DNA of 64,000 bases from CAVTWD01 sp963738325 (GCA_963738325.1 CAVTWD010000017.1:496001-560000); one strand, 5' to 3'. Counted from the first letter of the stretch, positions 46,036 through 55,998 are shown. Notes: generated from the letters alone by a model not told the origin. Translations and numbers: made by a program.

Positions 46036-46478
46036 ATCGGCGCGATCGTGAGGTACTGGAACACGACGCCGAGGGCAAAGGCGAGCGTGAAGTTCACCAG
46101 GTACTCCGGCCAAAGGCTGCGGCCCGCCAGCTTCCATGCGAAGACCAGCACAATCAGGCTGCCGAGGATGTCCCCGAGCGTGCAGCCGGCTCCGCAGTGG
46201 GTCACGCCGAGGGCAGTCGCAATGGGTGCCGGTGCGTCGTCGTCCTCGGCGGCGGCGTGTTGACGGTGCCACCGCGGCGACCGCTGACGGCCCCACCGAT
46301 GGTAGGCGACGTTAGCGAGCCCTGGGGCATAGAGGGCCGTGACCGGCCAGACGACCTCCATCACCCACATGCGCTGGCGGTAGCCACGTACGAAGATGTC
46401 GATCAGGATGTCGGCCATCGCGACCGCAGCGGCGGCCAGGGCTACGCACGAGAGAGGGGTCAGCCACGGGGGTGGCAT
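46036..46478 (-). pseudogene. DUF4396-family membrane protein, C-terminus missing
   Basis: ATG 46478 starts MPPPWLTPLSCVALAAAAVA and the family motifs GYRQRMWVMEVVWPVTALYA, GVTHCGAGCTLGDILG and NFTLAFALGVVFQYLTIAPM follow. Similarity stops at PMRG near 46035 where the FdhA fragment begins. The family is widespread and its function unknown; it is often annotated as copper or heavy-metal related, which is not shown here. About one quarter of the protein is missing. Confidence 0.6.
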
Positions 46479-46760
46479 CTCGGCCCGGCTGGCTGGGGAC
46501 GGGTCGGGGCAGCCTTCTCGGCCGCTCGGAACCATGTCGCCAGGCGCTCGAGGACCGCAGCCAAGAGGTCGTCCAGTCGATGGCCCGGCTGGTGAAGGTC
46601 TTCCTGAGCCGTCACGTCTCCTTCACGATGGAGCTCGATCACACACCGACGATGTTCGGCGGCTTCAAGCGCTCTCTGCCCTCGTTCGCAGGGCGGTATG
46701 CAGCGACCTGAGACGATGGCGCGTACGTCACGCCGATCTGAGAGCGACGACCCGAGTGCT

Positions 46761-48536
46761 TCAGCCGTAGCGCCCGTCATCGGCGGCCTGCGCGGCGGCG
46801 GCCCGCGCCAGCATGGCGTGCACGAAGGTCTGCGGAAGGTTCCCGCGCGCCTGGCGCTGGCCCACGTCGAACTCCTCTGTGTACAGACCGGCCGGGCCGG
46901 TGGACGCACGGGCTCGTTCGAAGATGCGGACCGCAGGCTCGCGCCGCCCGAGTCGTAGGCTCGCGATGCTGAGCAAGTGGCTGCAGAGGAGGAACGCTCC
47001 CTCGGCCTGGCCGAGGGGCAGGTCGCCCGCTCGGAACCGATAGACATAGCCGTCGCGGACGAGCGTGTCGGTCACCGCGTCAAGCGTCACGATCGACCTC
47101 GGATCCTCGGGTCCCGCTCGGGCAACGACTGCCAGCAGGGCGGCGTCGATGCCCTCGTCGTCGTCGGCACGCTGCCATCGTCCGCTGGGATGCGTCGCGT
47201 GGCGGGCGGTGTGGGCGGTGATGGTGTCCGCGAGAGCGCTCCAACGTGCCGATGCTGCGCCGCGCGGCTGGAGGCGCGCGATGCTGCGCAGCCCCTGGGC
47301 GGCGGTCAGCCGGCTGTGCGTCCAGTGCCGCGGCTCGAGCTCCCAGATGCCGGCGTCGGGCTCCTGCCAGCGTGCTTCGATGGCTTCGGCGGCCACGGTG
47401 ATGGCAGACCATCCGTCGGCGTCCAGCCGCTGCTGTGCCCCGGCGTCCGCCAAGAGCAGCAGCACCTCGCCGAAGGCATCGAGCTGGAACTGGTCGCGGA
47501 CGCGGTTCCCGACGACATCGGTGCCACCCGGGTACCCAGGCAGATCCAGCCGCCGCTCTCCGGGAACCGGACCGCCGACGTTCGTGTACGCCGGGCGAAG
47601 GTGCGGCCCGTCGGCGAGCACGCGCTCGACGATGAACCCCACGATCCTGTCGTGGAGGAGGGTCTGCGAGAGCCGGGAGGCGGCCTGCCCCGCGTAGCAG
47701 GAGTCCCGTATCCAGGCGTACCGGTAGTCGTAGTTGCGGCCGGCTCGGGCCCGCTCGGGCAGCGACGTGGTCGCCGCCGCGACGAGTCCGCCGGTGGGCG
47801 AGCAAAGACCTGTCATGACGGCAACCGCGTGTTGCACGTCACGCGGCGCCGGGCCGTCGAACCGTTGGGGCACCGCTTCCCGCCAAGCCCGCTCTGTGGC
47901 CGACCAGCAGGCCGCTGCATCGGGTGCGTCGCCCTCGATCGAGTGGTCGGCCAGCTCCAGGACGAGATCGATCTGGTCGCCTTCTCGCACCACGAGGGTG
48001 CCCTCGAGCCGCGTGCCGCCGCCCGCAGCACCGTGCGCCGACGCCGACGGCAGGCCCGTCCACCGAGCCGCGACGCCTCCGGCTTGGCCGTGCCAGGACC
48101 CGCCGTCGCGACTCCACGCTCGCAGGGGCGTCCCGCCGTAGTCGGGACGGAGCTCCAACGAAACGCCGAGGCGGGCGGCCCCGTACTGGCCGAGGATGCG
48201 ACGGAGGATGACGGCACGATGCGGATCGCCAGGAAAGGCGAGCGCTTCCCGGCACTCAACGGTTGCGTCGTTCGTGACCCAGCGGGACCGCCAGATGAGC
48301 CCGCCCTGTTCGTAGTAGCCGCCCCAGACGAAACGGCCCTGGGGTCGTACGACGTAGGCCCCGCGCGATCCGATGAGCTCGGCGAAGACAGCGGGATCGT
48401 GCCACTGCGGGAAGCAGAGCCACACGTACTCGCCCCCTGGACCGACGACGGCCGCTCGCCAGCCGTCGGCGATGAGGGCAAGGTCCCGCAGCGTCGGCAG
48501 AGCGACGCTCGACACCGGTTCGCTGGCCTGTGACAT
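46761..48536 (-). CDS. GH15 family glycoside hydrolase (glucoamylase/trehalase-like)
   Basis: The 591-residue protein starts at ATG 48536 behind AGGAG (MSQASEPVSSVALPTLRDLA). An N-terminal beta-sandwich precedes an (alpha/alpha)6 barrel with DYRYAWIRDSCYAG, the first catalytic Glu in WELEPRHWTHSRL and the second in YTEEFDVGQRQARGNLPQ. The family hydrolyses alpha-1,4 or trehalose linkages by inversion, probably trehalose or glycogen-type substrates in stressed actinobacteria. The gene is undamaged. Confidence 0.85.
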   Translation of the reverse strand: MSQASEPVSSVALPTLRDLALIADGWRAAVVGPGGEYVWLCFPQWHDPAVFAELIGSRGAYVVRPQGRFVWGGYYEQGGLIWRSRWVTNDATVECREALAFPGDPHRAVILRRILGQYGAARLGVSLELRPDYGGTPLRAWSRDGGSWHGQAGGVAARWTGLPSASAHGAAGGGTRLEGTLVVREGDQIDLVLELADHSIEGDAPDAAACWSATERAWREAVPQRFDGPAPRDVQHAVAVMTGLCSPTGGLVAAATTSLPERARAGRNYDYRYAWIRDSCYAGQAASRLSQTLLHDRIVGFIVERVLADGPHLRPAYTNVGGPVPGERRLDLPGYPGGTDVVGNRVRDQFQLDAFGEVLLLLADAGAQQRLDADGWSAITVAAEAIEARWQEPDAGIWELEPRHWTHSRLTAAQGLRSIARLQPRGAASARWSALADTITAHTARHATHPSGRWQRADDDEGIDAALLAVVARAGPEDPRSIVTLDAVTDTLVRDGYVYRFRAGDLPLGQAEGAFLLCSHLLSIASLRLGRREPAVRIFERARASTGPAGLYTEEFDVGQRQARGNLPQTFVHAMLARAAAAQAADDGRYG

Positions 48537-48725
48537 CTGGTTCGCTCCTCTCGGGTCGCGGATGTTCGACACTCGTACCTACCCGCCGCGCCTTCGCGAC
48601 TGCAGGTCCGGCCCGAACTGCTCGGGAATTACCCGGGGAGTAGCCCGAAGCACCGGTCGAGACGCATAACTCGAGCGCCCATGGGGTAAGGGGGCGGTCG
48701 GCCCGTCGTCGCGAGGAGGTCGCCC

Positions 48726-49754
48726 GTGGAACGCGTTGGGACCCAAAGGTCCAGCCGACCGGTGGCCGTCGTGACCGGCGCCTCGGCCGGGGTGGGCCGA
48801 GCGACGAGCATCGCTCTTGCCAAGGCCGGCTACGACGTCGGTCTCATCGCTCGAGGCGACGCTGGCTTGCGGGCCGCAGTCGACGATGTGCTGGCCTGCG
48901 GTGGACGGGCGCTGGCTGTCCAAGCCGACGTGGCGAGCTGGGACGATGTCCGCCGGGCCGGCCAAGCGGTCGAGGAACGGCTTGGTGCGATCGAGGTCTG
49001 GGTCAACAACGCCATGACCACCGTGTTCGCGCCCGTGAGTGCGATGGATCCCGACGAGATCCGCCGAGCTACCGAGGTCACCTATCTGGGCCAAGTCCAC
49101 GGGGCCATGACAGCGCTGGAGCTCATGCGCCCGCGTGACCGCGGTGTGATCGTCAGCGTCGGGTCGGCTCTGGCCTTCCGCGGCATCCCGCTCCAGGCTG
49201 CCTACTGCGGCTCGAAGTTCGCCGTGCGCGGCTTCATGCAGGCACTGCGCACCGAGCTTCTCCAGGAGCGGTCCCATGTCAAGGTGGCGATGGTTCACCT
49301 GCCCGCCGTCAACACGCCCCAGTTCGACTGGTGCCGAAGCTTGTTGCCGTTCCATCCCCAACCGGTCCCGCCGATCTACCAGCCGGAGGTCGCCGCGAAG
49401 GCCATCGTCGCGGCGGCTCGGACGGGCCGGCGCCAGCGGATCCTCGGCACGTGGAACTGGCTCGTGGTGCAGGGCAACAAGGTCATGCCGGGCGTGTTCG
49501 ACCACTACGCAGCTCGAACGGGCTGGTCGTCGCAGCAGAACCTGTCGAAGAGAACCGGCGAACGAGAGGGGAACCTCGACAAGCCGGCGGACGACGAGCC
49601 CGGCCAAGACCATGGCCCTCGGGGAAGCTTCAGTGCGCGGGCCCACGGAGTCCTCGATCGACAGTTCCTGGAGTCACTCGGCCAAGTCGGCCGCGACGTA
49701 GCGTCGTCGGTCCGGGACCGGGCCCGGGAGCTGAGCTCGCAGCTCGCCGGTTGA
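48726..49754 (+). CDS. Short-chain dehydrogenase with C-terminal extension
   Basis: GTG 48726 begins VERVGTQRSSRPVAVVTGAS with AGVGRAT for the cofactor, then NNAMTTVF, the Ser strand VSVGSALAF and YCGSKFAVRGFM. Length 342 is about 80 residues longer than classical SDRs; the extension RARELSSQLAG is helical. A typical variant in stress loci. No substrate is assigned. It ends four bases before qcrC. Confidence 0.82.
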   Translation: MERVGTQRSSRPVAVVTGASAGVGRATSIALAKAGYDVGLIARGDAGLRAAVDDVLACGGRALAVQADVASWDDVRRAGQAVEERLGAIEVWVNNAMTTVFAPVSAMDPDEIRRATEVTYLGQVHGAMTALELMRPRDRGVIVSVGSALAFRGIPLQAAYCGSKFAVRGFMQALRTELLQERSHVKVAMVHLPAVNTPQFDWCRSLLPFHPQPVPPIYQPEVAAKAIVAAARTGRRQRILGTWNWLVVQGNKVMPGVFDHYAARTGWSSQQNLSKRTGEREGNLDKPADDEPGQDHGPRGSFSARAHGVLDRQFLESLGQVGRDVASSVRDRARELSSQLAG

Positions 49755-49758
49755 CACC

Positions 49759-50510
49759 GTGCCCCGTCGCCTGGCTCCGGCGCGTCTGGTGGTGGTCCCC
49801 GTCGTCGTGCTGGCGGCGCTCGTCCTCGCCGGCTGGACAGCCCGCCCGCGGGTGTCGCTGTCTGTCTCCACCGGCGGCGTGGACGCACGCCTCGTCTACC
49901 TCCGGGACTGCGCGGGCTGCCACGGCGCCGACGCAAAGGGCACGAGCAAGGCGCCGACACTCGAAGGTTGGGGACGTGCCGGTGTCGACTACGCCCTCAC
50001 GACCGGACGGATGCCGCTCCCCTGATCTCACCGGACGCTCAACCGGAACGGCAGCCATCGAAGTACGACGCGGCAACCATCGCTGCCCTCGAGGACTACA
50101 TCGCCACACTCGTTCCCGGCGGCCCGGACGTCCCGCACGTCGACGTCGCGGGCGCGGATCTCGCCAAGGGAGGCGAGTTGTACCGGGCCCAGTGCGCGGC
50201 GTGCCACCAGTGGGCCGGAGAGGGCGGCGCGCTGCTGCACCGTGAGGCGCCGCCGCTCGGGCCGGCGAACCCGACGCAGCTCGCCGAGGCGGTGCGGATC
50301 GGTCCGGGAACCATGCCCGTGTTCGGCGATGCTGCGCTCAGCGACACCGAGGTCGCCGACGTCGCTCGGTACGTCACCTCGCTCGACTCCCCCGACGATC
50401 GGGGGGGCGAGCCGCTGTGGCACTTGGGGCCAGTGGCTGAAGGTGCCGTCGGGTTGGTCGCCTTGGCGGCCCTGGTCGGTGTCGTCCGGCTGATCGGGTC
50501 CGCACGGTGA
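49759..50510 (+). pseudogene. qcrC: QcrC-like di-heme cytochrome c subunit, one frameshift
   Basis: GTG 49759 (VPRRLAPARLVVVPVVVLAA) gives a membrane anchor and the first heme motif CAGCHG. After RMPLP a stop intervenes; the other frame continues ISPDAQPERQPSKYDAATIA with the second heme motif CAACHQ and a C-terminal helix. The break falls in a C-run near 50020 and one added C repairs it. In actinobacteria QcrC is the di-heme link between bc1 and the oxidase. The stop overlaps qcrA by GTGA. Confidence 0.75.
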
Positions 50511-51352
50511 AGGCGACGCCCGGACGGGAGCGAGCAATCGAGCGCGCGGCGGCCGCCGCGTTCATCCTGGCGGCAGCTGCCGGCGTCGGGCTCATGGTCG
50601 TCTACTGGCGCGGTGGGCAACCCCAGCTGGAGGGTGTGCTCCTCGGGATCGCCTTCGGTGGCCTGGCGATAGGACTGGTGCTGTGGGCCAACGGCCTCAT
50701 GCACTCCGGGCCGTTCGTCGAGGAGCGTGAGCGCCTCATCGCTGATCCTGCCGAAGCAGCAGCGCTGCGCGCCGACTTGGAGCGGCATGGCCTCGAGCGC
50801 CGCACCGTCCTGCGCCGTTGCGTCCTCCTGGCGGGCGCCGCGATCGGTGCCGCCCTGCTCTTCCCCATTCGGTCACTCGGACCGAAGCCTGGCGGGGCCC
50901 TCCTGCGGACCGCCTGGGCGGCGAAGCGGCGCGTCGTCACCCTCGATGGTGCGGTGGTGCGCGCCGACCAGGTTCCCCTCGACGGGCTCCTGACGGTGTT
51001 CCCCGAAGGGGACCCCGGCTCGGCCGACGGGCAAGCGGTGATGGTGCGGGTACCGGCGACGCAGCTCAGGCTGTCGCCGGAGCGCATGGCGTGGACCGTC
51101 GACGGCATCATCGCGTTCTCGAAGGTCTGCACCCATGCCGGCTGTCCGGTGGGTTTGTACGAGGCCGGCTCCCGCCAGCTGCTCTGCCCTTGTCACCAGT
51201 CGGCGTTCGACGTCCTCGGTGGCGGCGAACCCGTGAGTGGACCGGCGGCGTGGCCGCTGCCACAGCTACCCCTGAGGGTGGACGCCGAAGGCGTGCTGTG
51301 GTCGGCTGGCGACTTCAGCGAGCCTGTCGGGCCCGGCTGGTGGGAGGTGTGA
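50507..51352 (+). CDS. qcrA: Rieske iron-sulfur subunit of the bc1 complex
   Basis: The 281-residue protein has N-terminal helices (FILAAAAGVGLMVVYWRGG and the pair around LERRTVLRRCVLLAGAAIGA) and the 2Fe-2S binding boxes CTHAGCPVGLY and CPCHQSAFD, which carry two Cys-His pairs. It receives electrons from quinol and passes them to the cytochrome c subunit. GTG 50507 overlaps the qcrC stop, and its stop overlaps ctaC, so the three are translated together. Confidence 0.88.
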   Translation: MKATPGRERAIERAAAAAFILAAAAGVGLMVVYWRGGQPQLEGVLLGIAFGGLAIGLVLWANGLMHSGPFVEERERLIADPAEAAALRADLERHGLERRTVLRRCVLLAGAAIGAALLFPIRSLGPKPGGALLRTAWAAKRRVVTLDGAVVRADQVPLDGLLTVFPEGDPGSADGQAVMVRVPATQLRLSPERMAWTVDGIIAFSKVCTHAGCPVGLYEAGSRQLLCPCHQSAFDVLGGGEPVSGPAAWPLPQLPLRVDAEGVLWSAGDFSEPVGPGWWEV

Positions 51353-52320
51353 ACCGCCGGCTCGTTCCTCTGGCGGGAGTCGTGGTGCTGCTGTCGGCGT
51401 GCGGGGGAGCGTCATCCGCTCTCGACCCGCAGTCTCCACAAGCGCGGCACATCAGCGGGCTGTGGTGGCTCATGTTCGGCTTGTCCGTGGCGGTCTACGC
51501 CATCGTCGGCGGGCTGGTCATCATCGCGATCCTTCGTCGCCGCCGCCGCCACGTGTCGGCACGCTTCAGCGATCGGCTGATCCTCGTGGGCGGCTTGCTC
51601 GTCCCGGTCGGGATCCTCGGCATCGTGGCCGTGTTCACGATCCGCACCAGCAACGCACTGGTCGCTGGTCCCTCCGAGGTGACGGTCCACGTCGCCGGGG
51701 AGCAGTGGTGGTGGAGGGTCGAGTACCCGGCGCTCGGCATCACGACAGCGAACGAGATCCACGTCCCCGTGGGGGAGGTGGTCGACATCAGCTTGACATC
51801 CGACAACGTGATCCACAGCTTCTGGGTCCCACAGCTGGCGGGAAAGACCGATCTCATCCCCGGGCAGGTCAACCACCTGTCGTTCATGGCCTCTCGCGCC
51901 GGCACCTACCGGGGGCAGTGCGCGGAGTTCTGCGGGCTGGAGCACGCCCGGATGGCGTTCCAGGTGGTCGTCGACGAGCGCTCCGCGTTCGAGGAGTGGG
52001 TCGATGTCCAGCGCAGCAGGCCCGGAGCAGCTCTCGCCGACCCCCTGGCCGCGGAGGGCGAGCGGATCTTCCTCAACAGCGCCTGCGCCGGGTGCCACAC
52101 CGTGGCCGGCACCTCGGCCGGCGGCACCCTCGGCCCGGACCTGACCCATGTCGGTAGCAGGGCGACGCTCGCCGCGGACACGCTGCCGAACACCGCGGCT
52201 GCCATGAGCCGTTGGTTGTCGATGACCCAACAGGTCAAGCCGGGAGCCCTGATGCCGCAGATCGACTTGAACGCCGACCAAGTGCAGGCGCTGGTCGCGT
52301 ATCTGGAAGGCCTGAAGTGA
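51349..52320 (+). CDS. ctaC: Cytochrome c oxidase subunit II with fused cytochrome c domain
   Basis: The 323-residue protein starts with a lipoprotein signal (VVVLLSACGG) and two helices, then the CuA domain: GEQWWWRVEYP, HSFWVPQLAGK and QCAEFCGLEHARM with the Cys, His and Met ligands. A C-terminal cytochrome c domain has CAGCHT, so it is the caa3-like type that takes electrons directly. GTG 51349 overlaps qcrA by GTGA. Subunit I follows after ten bases. Confidence 0.88.
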   Translation: MNRRLVPLAGVVVLLSACGGASSALDPQSPQARHISGLWWLMFGLSVAVYAIVGGLVIIAILRRRRRHVSARFSDRLILVGGLLVPVGILGIVAVFTIRTSNALVAGPSEVTVHVAGEQWWWRVEYPALGITTANEIHVPVGEVVDISLTSDNVIHSFWVPQLAGKTDLIPGQVNHLSFMASRAGTYRGQCAEFCGLEHARMAFQVVVDERSAFEEWVDVQRSRPGAALADPLAAEGERIFLNSACAGCHTVAGTSAGGTLGPDLTHVGSRATLAADTLPNTAAAMSRWLSMTQQVKPGALMPQIDLNADQVQALVAYLEGLK

Positions 52321-52330
52321 GCCGGGCGCG

Positions 52331-54262
52331 ATGACGACGATCGACGATCCCGGACGGCTGCCGGAGGTTCCTACGGAGGTCGAGGCACAGATCACCGAAG
52401 TCTGGGAGGACCGGCCCCGCCTCCTCGGCTTCTTCACCACCGTCGATCACAAGCGCGTCGGGATGCGGTACATCTACACGTCCTTCGTGTTCTTCATGGT
52501 GGCCGGCAGCCTGGCCCTGGTGATGCGGGCGCAGCTGTCCGAGGCCAACAACGACGTGGTCGGCCCGGACCTGTTCAATCAGCTGTTCACCATGCACGGG
52601 ACGACGATGATCTTCCTGTTCAACACCCCGGTGCTGGCTGGTTTCGGGAACTACCTGTTGCCCTTGATGATCGGGGCACGCGACATGGCCTTCCCCCGGC
52701 TGAACGCCTTCAGCTATTGGATCTTCCTGCTCTCTGGCCTGTTCATGTACTCGAGCTTCCTGATCGGCCAGGCGCCAAACGGCGGTTGGTTCGCCTACAC
52801 CCCGCTCACCAACAGCCAGTACTCGCCCGGGCTGAATCTTGACTTCTGGGGCTTGGGCGTCATCTTCGTCGGGATCTCCTCGACCGCGGGAGCGGTCAAT
52901 TTCATCGTAACGACGTTCAAGATGCGGGCCCCCGGGATGACGCTGAACCGCATCCCCATCTTCGTGTGGTCATTGCTCGGGATGGCGTTCATGATCGTCT
53001 TCGCGTTCCCCGCCGTGACCCTGAGCGCCAGTCTGTTGGAGGCCGACCGCCTCTTCCACACCGCGTTCTTCGTGCCCGGCCTCGGCGGCAACGTGCTGCT
53101 CTACCAGCATCTGTTCTGGTTCTGGGGCCATCCCGAGGTGTACATCCTCTTCCTGCCGGCCACCGGGATGATCTCCATGATCATCCCGGTCTTCTGCCGG
53201 CGGCCGCTCGCCGGCTACTTCTGGGTCGCAGCGTCGCTCATGGGCATCGCCTTCATCAGCTTTGGCGTGTGGGTCCATCACATGTTTGCCACCGGCGTTC
53301 CGGCGGAAGCGATGGGTGTCTTCTCGGCCGCCAGCCTGGTAGTGGCTCTCCCCAGCGCCATCCAGTACTTCGCCTGGATCGGGACGATGTGGGGCGGAGG
53401 CATCCTCCTGAAGCCACCGATGCTGTTCGCTCTCGGCTTCCTCCTGATCTTCCTGCTCGGTGGCATCACCGGTGTCATGGTGGCGGCCATCCCGTTCGAC
53501 CTGCAGGTCACCGACAGCTACTTCATCGTGGCCCACTTCCACTATGTGCTGAACGGCGCCGTGGTGTTCCCGATCTTCGGCGCGCTGTACTACTGGCTGC
53601 CCAAGATGACGGGTCGCTTGCTGAACGAGCGACTGGGTAGGTGGAGCTTCTGGACGATGTTCGTCAGCTTCAACGTCACCTTCTTCCCGATGCATCTCTT
53701 GGGCCTCATGGGCATGCCCCGCCGTGTCTGGACCTACGACAACGGCCTCGGCTGGGGCACGCTGAACCTGATCGTGAGCATCGGTTCAGTGGTGTTCGGT
53801 GCCGGTACCGGGCTGACGCTGATCAACTTCTTCTGGAGCAGGCGCCACGGTGAGGTGGCGGGGTCCAACCCGTGGAACGCCGACTCCCTCGAATGGGCCA
53901 CGTCGTCACCACCTCCTGAGTACAACTTCGCCGCCATTCCCGTCGTGGCGAGCCGTCACCCACTGTGGGACCAGCAGCTGCTTCCTGTGGGGCAGACATC
54001 CGGGTCAGATGCAGAGAAGGCCGTCAGCGTCGACGGTGCGCTCGGGCACGCCGTTTCGGTGACGACCGGGCTCGACGCGTTCGTCGAAGGTCGTCAGCCC
54101 GTCCCGGAGCCGACCTGGCTGCCGTTCATCCTGGCGGTCGGCATCGCGGTCTTCTTCGTGGGCTTGCTGATCTCGGCAACGCTCGTCCTGGCCGCGGGCA
54201 TCCTGGTCGGCCTGGTCGCGCTGGCGGCGTGGACCTGGCGCACGGAAGCCGATCTGCGATGA
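52331..54262 (+). CDS. ctaD: Cytochrome c oxidase subunit I (aa3-type)
   Basis: The 643-residue protein is intact, begins MTTIDDPGRLPEVPTEVEAQ, and has about 14 helices. It contains the heme a ligand in MHGTTMIF, WGHPEVYIL with the CuB His-Tyr pair, VWVHHMFATG with two CuB His, and VAHFHYVL with the heme a3/a ligands. It is the proton-pumping core. After residue 545 the protein has an extra two-helix C-terminal extension resembling part of subunit IV. Its stop overlaps subunit III (ATGA). Confidence 0.9.
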   Translation: MTTIDDPGRLPEVPTEVEAQITEVWEDRPRLLGFFTTVDHKRVGMRYIYTSFVFFMVAGSLALVMRAQLSEANNDVVGPDLFNQLFTMHGTTMIFLFNTPVLAGFGNYLLPLMIGARDMAFPRLNAFSYWIFLLSGLFMYSSFLIGQAPNGGWFAYTPLTNSQYSPGLNLDFWGLGVIFVGISSTAGAVNFIVTTFKMRAPGMTLNRIPIFVWSLLGMAFMIVFAFPAVTLSASLLEADRLFHTAFFVPGLGGNVLLYQHLFWFWGHPEVYILFLPATGMISMIIPVFCRRPLAGYFWVAASLMGIAFISFGVWVHHMFATGVPAEAMGVFSAASLVVALPSAIQYFAWIGTMWGGGILLKPPMLFALGFLLIFLLGGITGVMVAAIPFDLQVTDSYFIVAHFHYVLNGAVVFPIFGALYYWLPKMTGRLLNERLGRWSFWTMFVSFNVTFFPMHLLGLMGMPRRVWTYDNGLGWGTLNLIVSIGSVVFGAGTGLTLINFFWSRRHGEVAGSNPWNADSLEWATSSPPPEYNFAAIPVVASRHPLWDQQLLPVGQTSGSDAEKAVSVDGALGHAVSVTTGLDAFVEGRQPVPEPTWLPFILAVGIAVFFVGLLISATLVLAAGILVGLVALAAWTWRTEADLR

Positions 54263-54861
54263 CGGTGCTCGACACGCCTGGCCTCACCGCCGACGCTGTG
54301 GGCAAGCGGGGCTACCCCTTGGGTTGGTGGGGCATGGTCGTCCTCATCGCCACCGAGGGCACGATCTTCCTCGGGCTGATCGCCGCCTACTTCTTCCTGC
54401 GGGCGAGCTCGGCCACCTGGCCCCAGGGCGGCATCAAGCCCCCGGAGCTGCTCCTCATCTCCATCTTCACGGCCATCCTCTTGGGCTCCACCGTTCCCGT
54501 CCTCTGGGCGGAGTCAGCGATCGAACAGGGACACGTCGGCCAGATGCGCGTGGACCTCTTCGTCGCGTGGCTGATGGGGGCGGCCTTCCTCGCCCATCAA
54601 GTCTGGGAGTACGCCCACCTCGAGTTCAGCATCGACGACAACGCCTACGCCTCGATCTTCCTCGTCACGACCGGCCTGCACGGCCTGCACGTGCTGGCCG
54701 GCCTGCTGATCAGCGCCGTGGTGCAGCTGAAGGCCCGCCTGGGCAGCTTCACGCGGGAGCGTCACCTGACTGTCTCAGTGTTCAGCCTCTACTGGCACTT
54801 CGTCGATGTCGTCTGGATCTTCGTCTTCTCGTCGCTCTACCTGTCGGCGCACGTGCGATGA
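54259..54861 (+). CDS. ctaE: Cytochrome c oxidase subunit III
   Basis: The 200-residue protein has five helices with WGMVVLIATEGTIFLGLIAA, AYFFLRASSATWP, HQVWEYAHLEF, HGLHVLAGLLISAVVQL and WHFVDVVWIFVF, all conserved in the family. Subunit III stabilises the oxidase and helps oxygen access. ATG 54259 overlaps ctaD and its stop overlaps the next small gene by ATGA. Confidence 0.88.
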   Translation: MTVLDTPGLTADAVGKRGYPLGWWGMVVLIATEGTIFLGLIAAYFFLRASSATWPQGGIKPPELLLISIFTAILLGSTVPVLWAESAIEQGHVGQMRVDLFVAWLMGAAFLAHQVWEYAHLEFSIDDNAYASIFLVTTGLHGLHVLAGLLISAVVQLKARLGSFTRERHLTVSVFSLYWHFVDVVWIFVFSSLYLSAHVR

Positions 54862-55220
54862 CGACCGCCCGCCTCGGTAGCACGGCCCATGGCGTCGCCC
54901 TCGTGCTGCTGTCGGCGCTCTGCGTCGGCGCCTGGGCCGTGCACGTGTTCACGCTGACGAGCCTGGCCCGGCTCGATCAGCTCCATCCGGACGTCATGTG
55001 GGTCATGCAGGGTGCGACGGTGCTCACCGCCATGCCGTGCGTGGTGACGATCGCCATCGCGTGGAAGTGGCTGCGAGAGAGCTCGACGCCGGCCGACGAG
55101 GGCAGCCCGACAGGACGGACCGTCTTCCTCTGCTGGATGGCCATCTTCGTCGGCGCCTGCAACCTCCTCCTCATCGTGCTCGAATCGATCTTCGTCGCGA
55201 TGCTCCCCGCCTATGTATGA
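54858..55220 (+). CDS. Small membrane protein in the cytochrome oxidase operon
   Basis: The 120-residue product has three helices: AHGVALVLLSALCVGAWAVH, WVMQGATVLTAMPCVVTIAI and FLCWMAIFVGACNLLLIVLE. ATG 54858 overlaps ctaE; the stop overlaps ctaG by eight bases. Position and size suggest a subunit-IV/ctaF-like partner, but no motif confirms it. Confidence 0.65.
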   Translation: MTTARLGSTAHGVALVLLSALCVGAWAVHVFTLTSLARLDQLHPDVMWVMQGATVLTAMPCVVTIAIAWKWLRESSTPADEGSPTGRTVFLCWMAIFVGACNLLLIVLESIFVAMLPAYV

Positions 55221-55998
55221 AGCGCTGCTGCCCTTCGCGCTCGTGGCCGCCACCGCGGCGTACGTGCTCGGCGATCGGCACCGGCGGGTCACGCGGGGAA
55301 CACACGGCTGGAGCGAGCTCAGCGCGTTCTGCGCTGGCATGGTGGTCGTCGCAGTCGCCCTCGTCTCACCACTCGATGGTCTCGTGGACCGCTTGCTGTG
55401 GGCCCACATGGTGCAGCACGTGCTGCTGATCTCCGTGGCGGCGCCTCTGCTCGCCATCGGGCGGCCCTTCGCGGTCGCTCTGGCCGCATGGCCGCGACCG
55501 TTGCCCACGCTCCCGAAGCCTGGCGTGTGGGTGCTCGTCATGGCCACGGCGACAGCCCAGGTCGTCACGTTGCTGGTGTGGCACGTGCCGGCGGCGTACG
55601 ACGCCGCCCTCGAGCACGAGATCGTGCACGGCCTGGAGCACGTCAGCCTTCTCGCGACCGCCGTCTGCCTCTGGGCCGCGCTCGTCGCTGTCGGCGGCGA
55701 GCAGGCGGGCCTGGCCGTCGTGGCTCTGTTCCTGGTCTCGTTCCCGCCGTTGCTGCTCGGCGGGGCCATGACCTTCGCCACCACCGTCTGGTACTCGCCG
55801 TACGCCGAGGCGGGCGCCCACGCTCTCACCGACCAGCAGCTCGCTGGTGTCGTCATGTGGGCATACGGCGGGCTGGCCGCCGGGGCCGGGGGCGTCTACC
55901 TGTTCGTTCGCTGGCTGCGCGATCTGGAGCGGGCGAGCCCCGGCCGCCCGGCGCCAGCGGGTCCAGATGTTGCCCTGTCCGGGAGGCGGTCGTGCTGA
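55213..55998 (+). CDS. Cytochrome c oxidase assembly protein CtaG-like (caa3 assembly factor)
   Basis: The 261-residue protein has about seven helices, with SPLDGLVDRLLWAHMVQHVL, LVWHVPAAYDAALEHEIVHG and LEHVSLLATAVCLW that carry conserved His residues of the caa3_CtaG family. It helps insert copper or assemble the oxidase in gram-positive bacteria. ATG 55213 overlaps the previous stop and its stop overlaps qcrB by seven bases. Confidence 0.8.
   Translation: MYEALLPFALVAATAAYVLGDRHRRVTRGTHGWSELSAFCAGMVVVAVALVSPLDGLVDRLLWAHMVQHVLLISVAAPLLAIGRPFAVALAAWPRPLPTLPKPGVWVLVMATATAQVVTLLVWHVPAAYDAALEHEIVHGLEHVSLLATAVCLWAALVAVGGEQAGLAVVALFLVSFPPLLLGGAMTFATTVWYSPYAEAGAHALTDQQLAGVVMWAYGGLAAGAGGVYLFVRWLRDLERASPGRPAPAGPDVALSGRRSC

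Noticed and set aside
46460..47047. Minus-strand frame between DUF4396 and GH15 with an antiporter-like tail
   Set aside because: It mixes GH15 antisense sequence with an unrecognised piece; resemblance to CPA1 tails is too weak.
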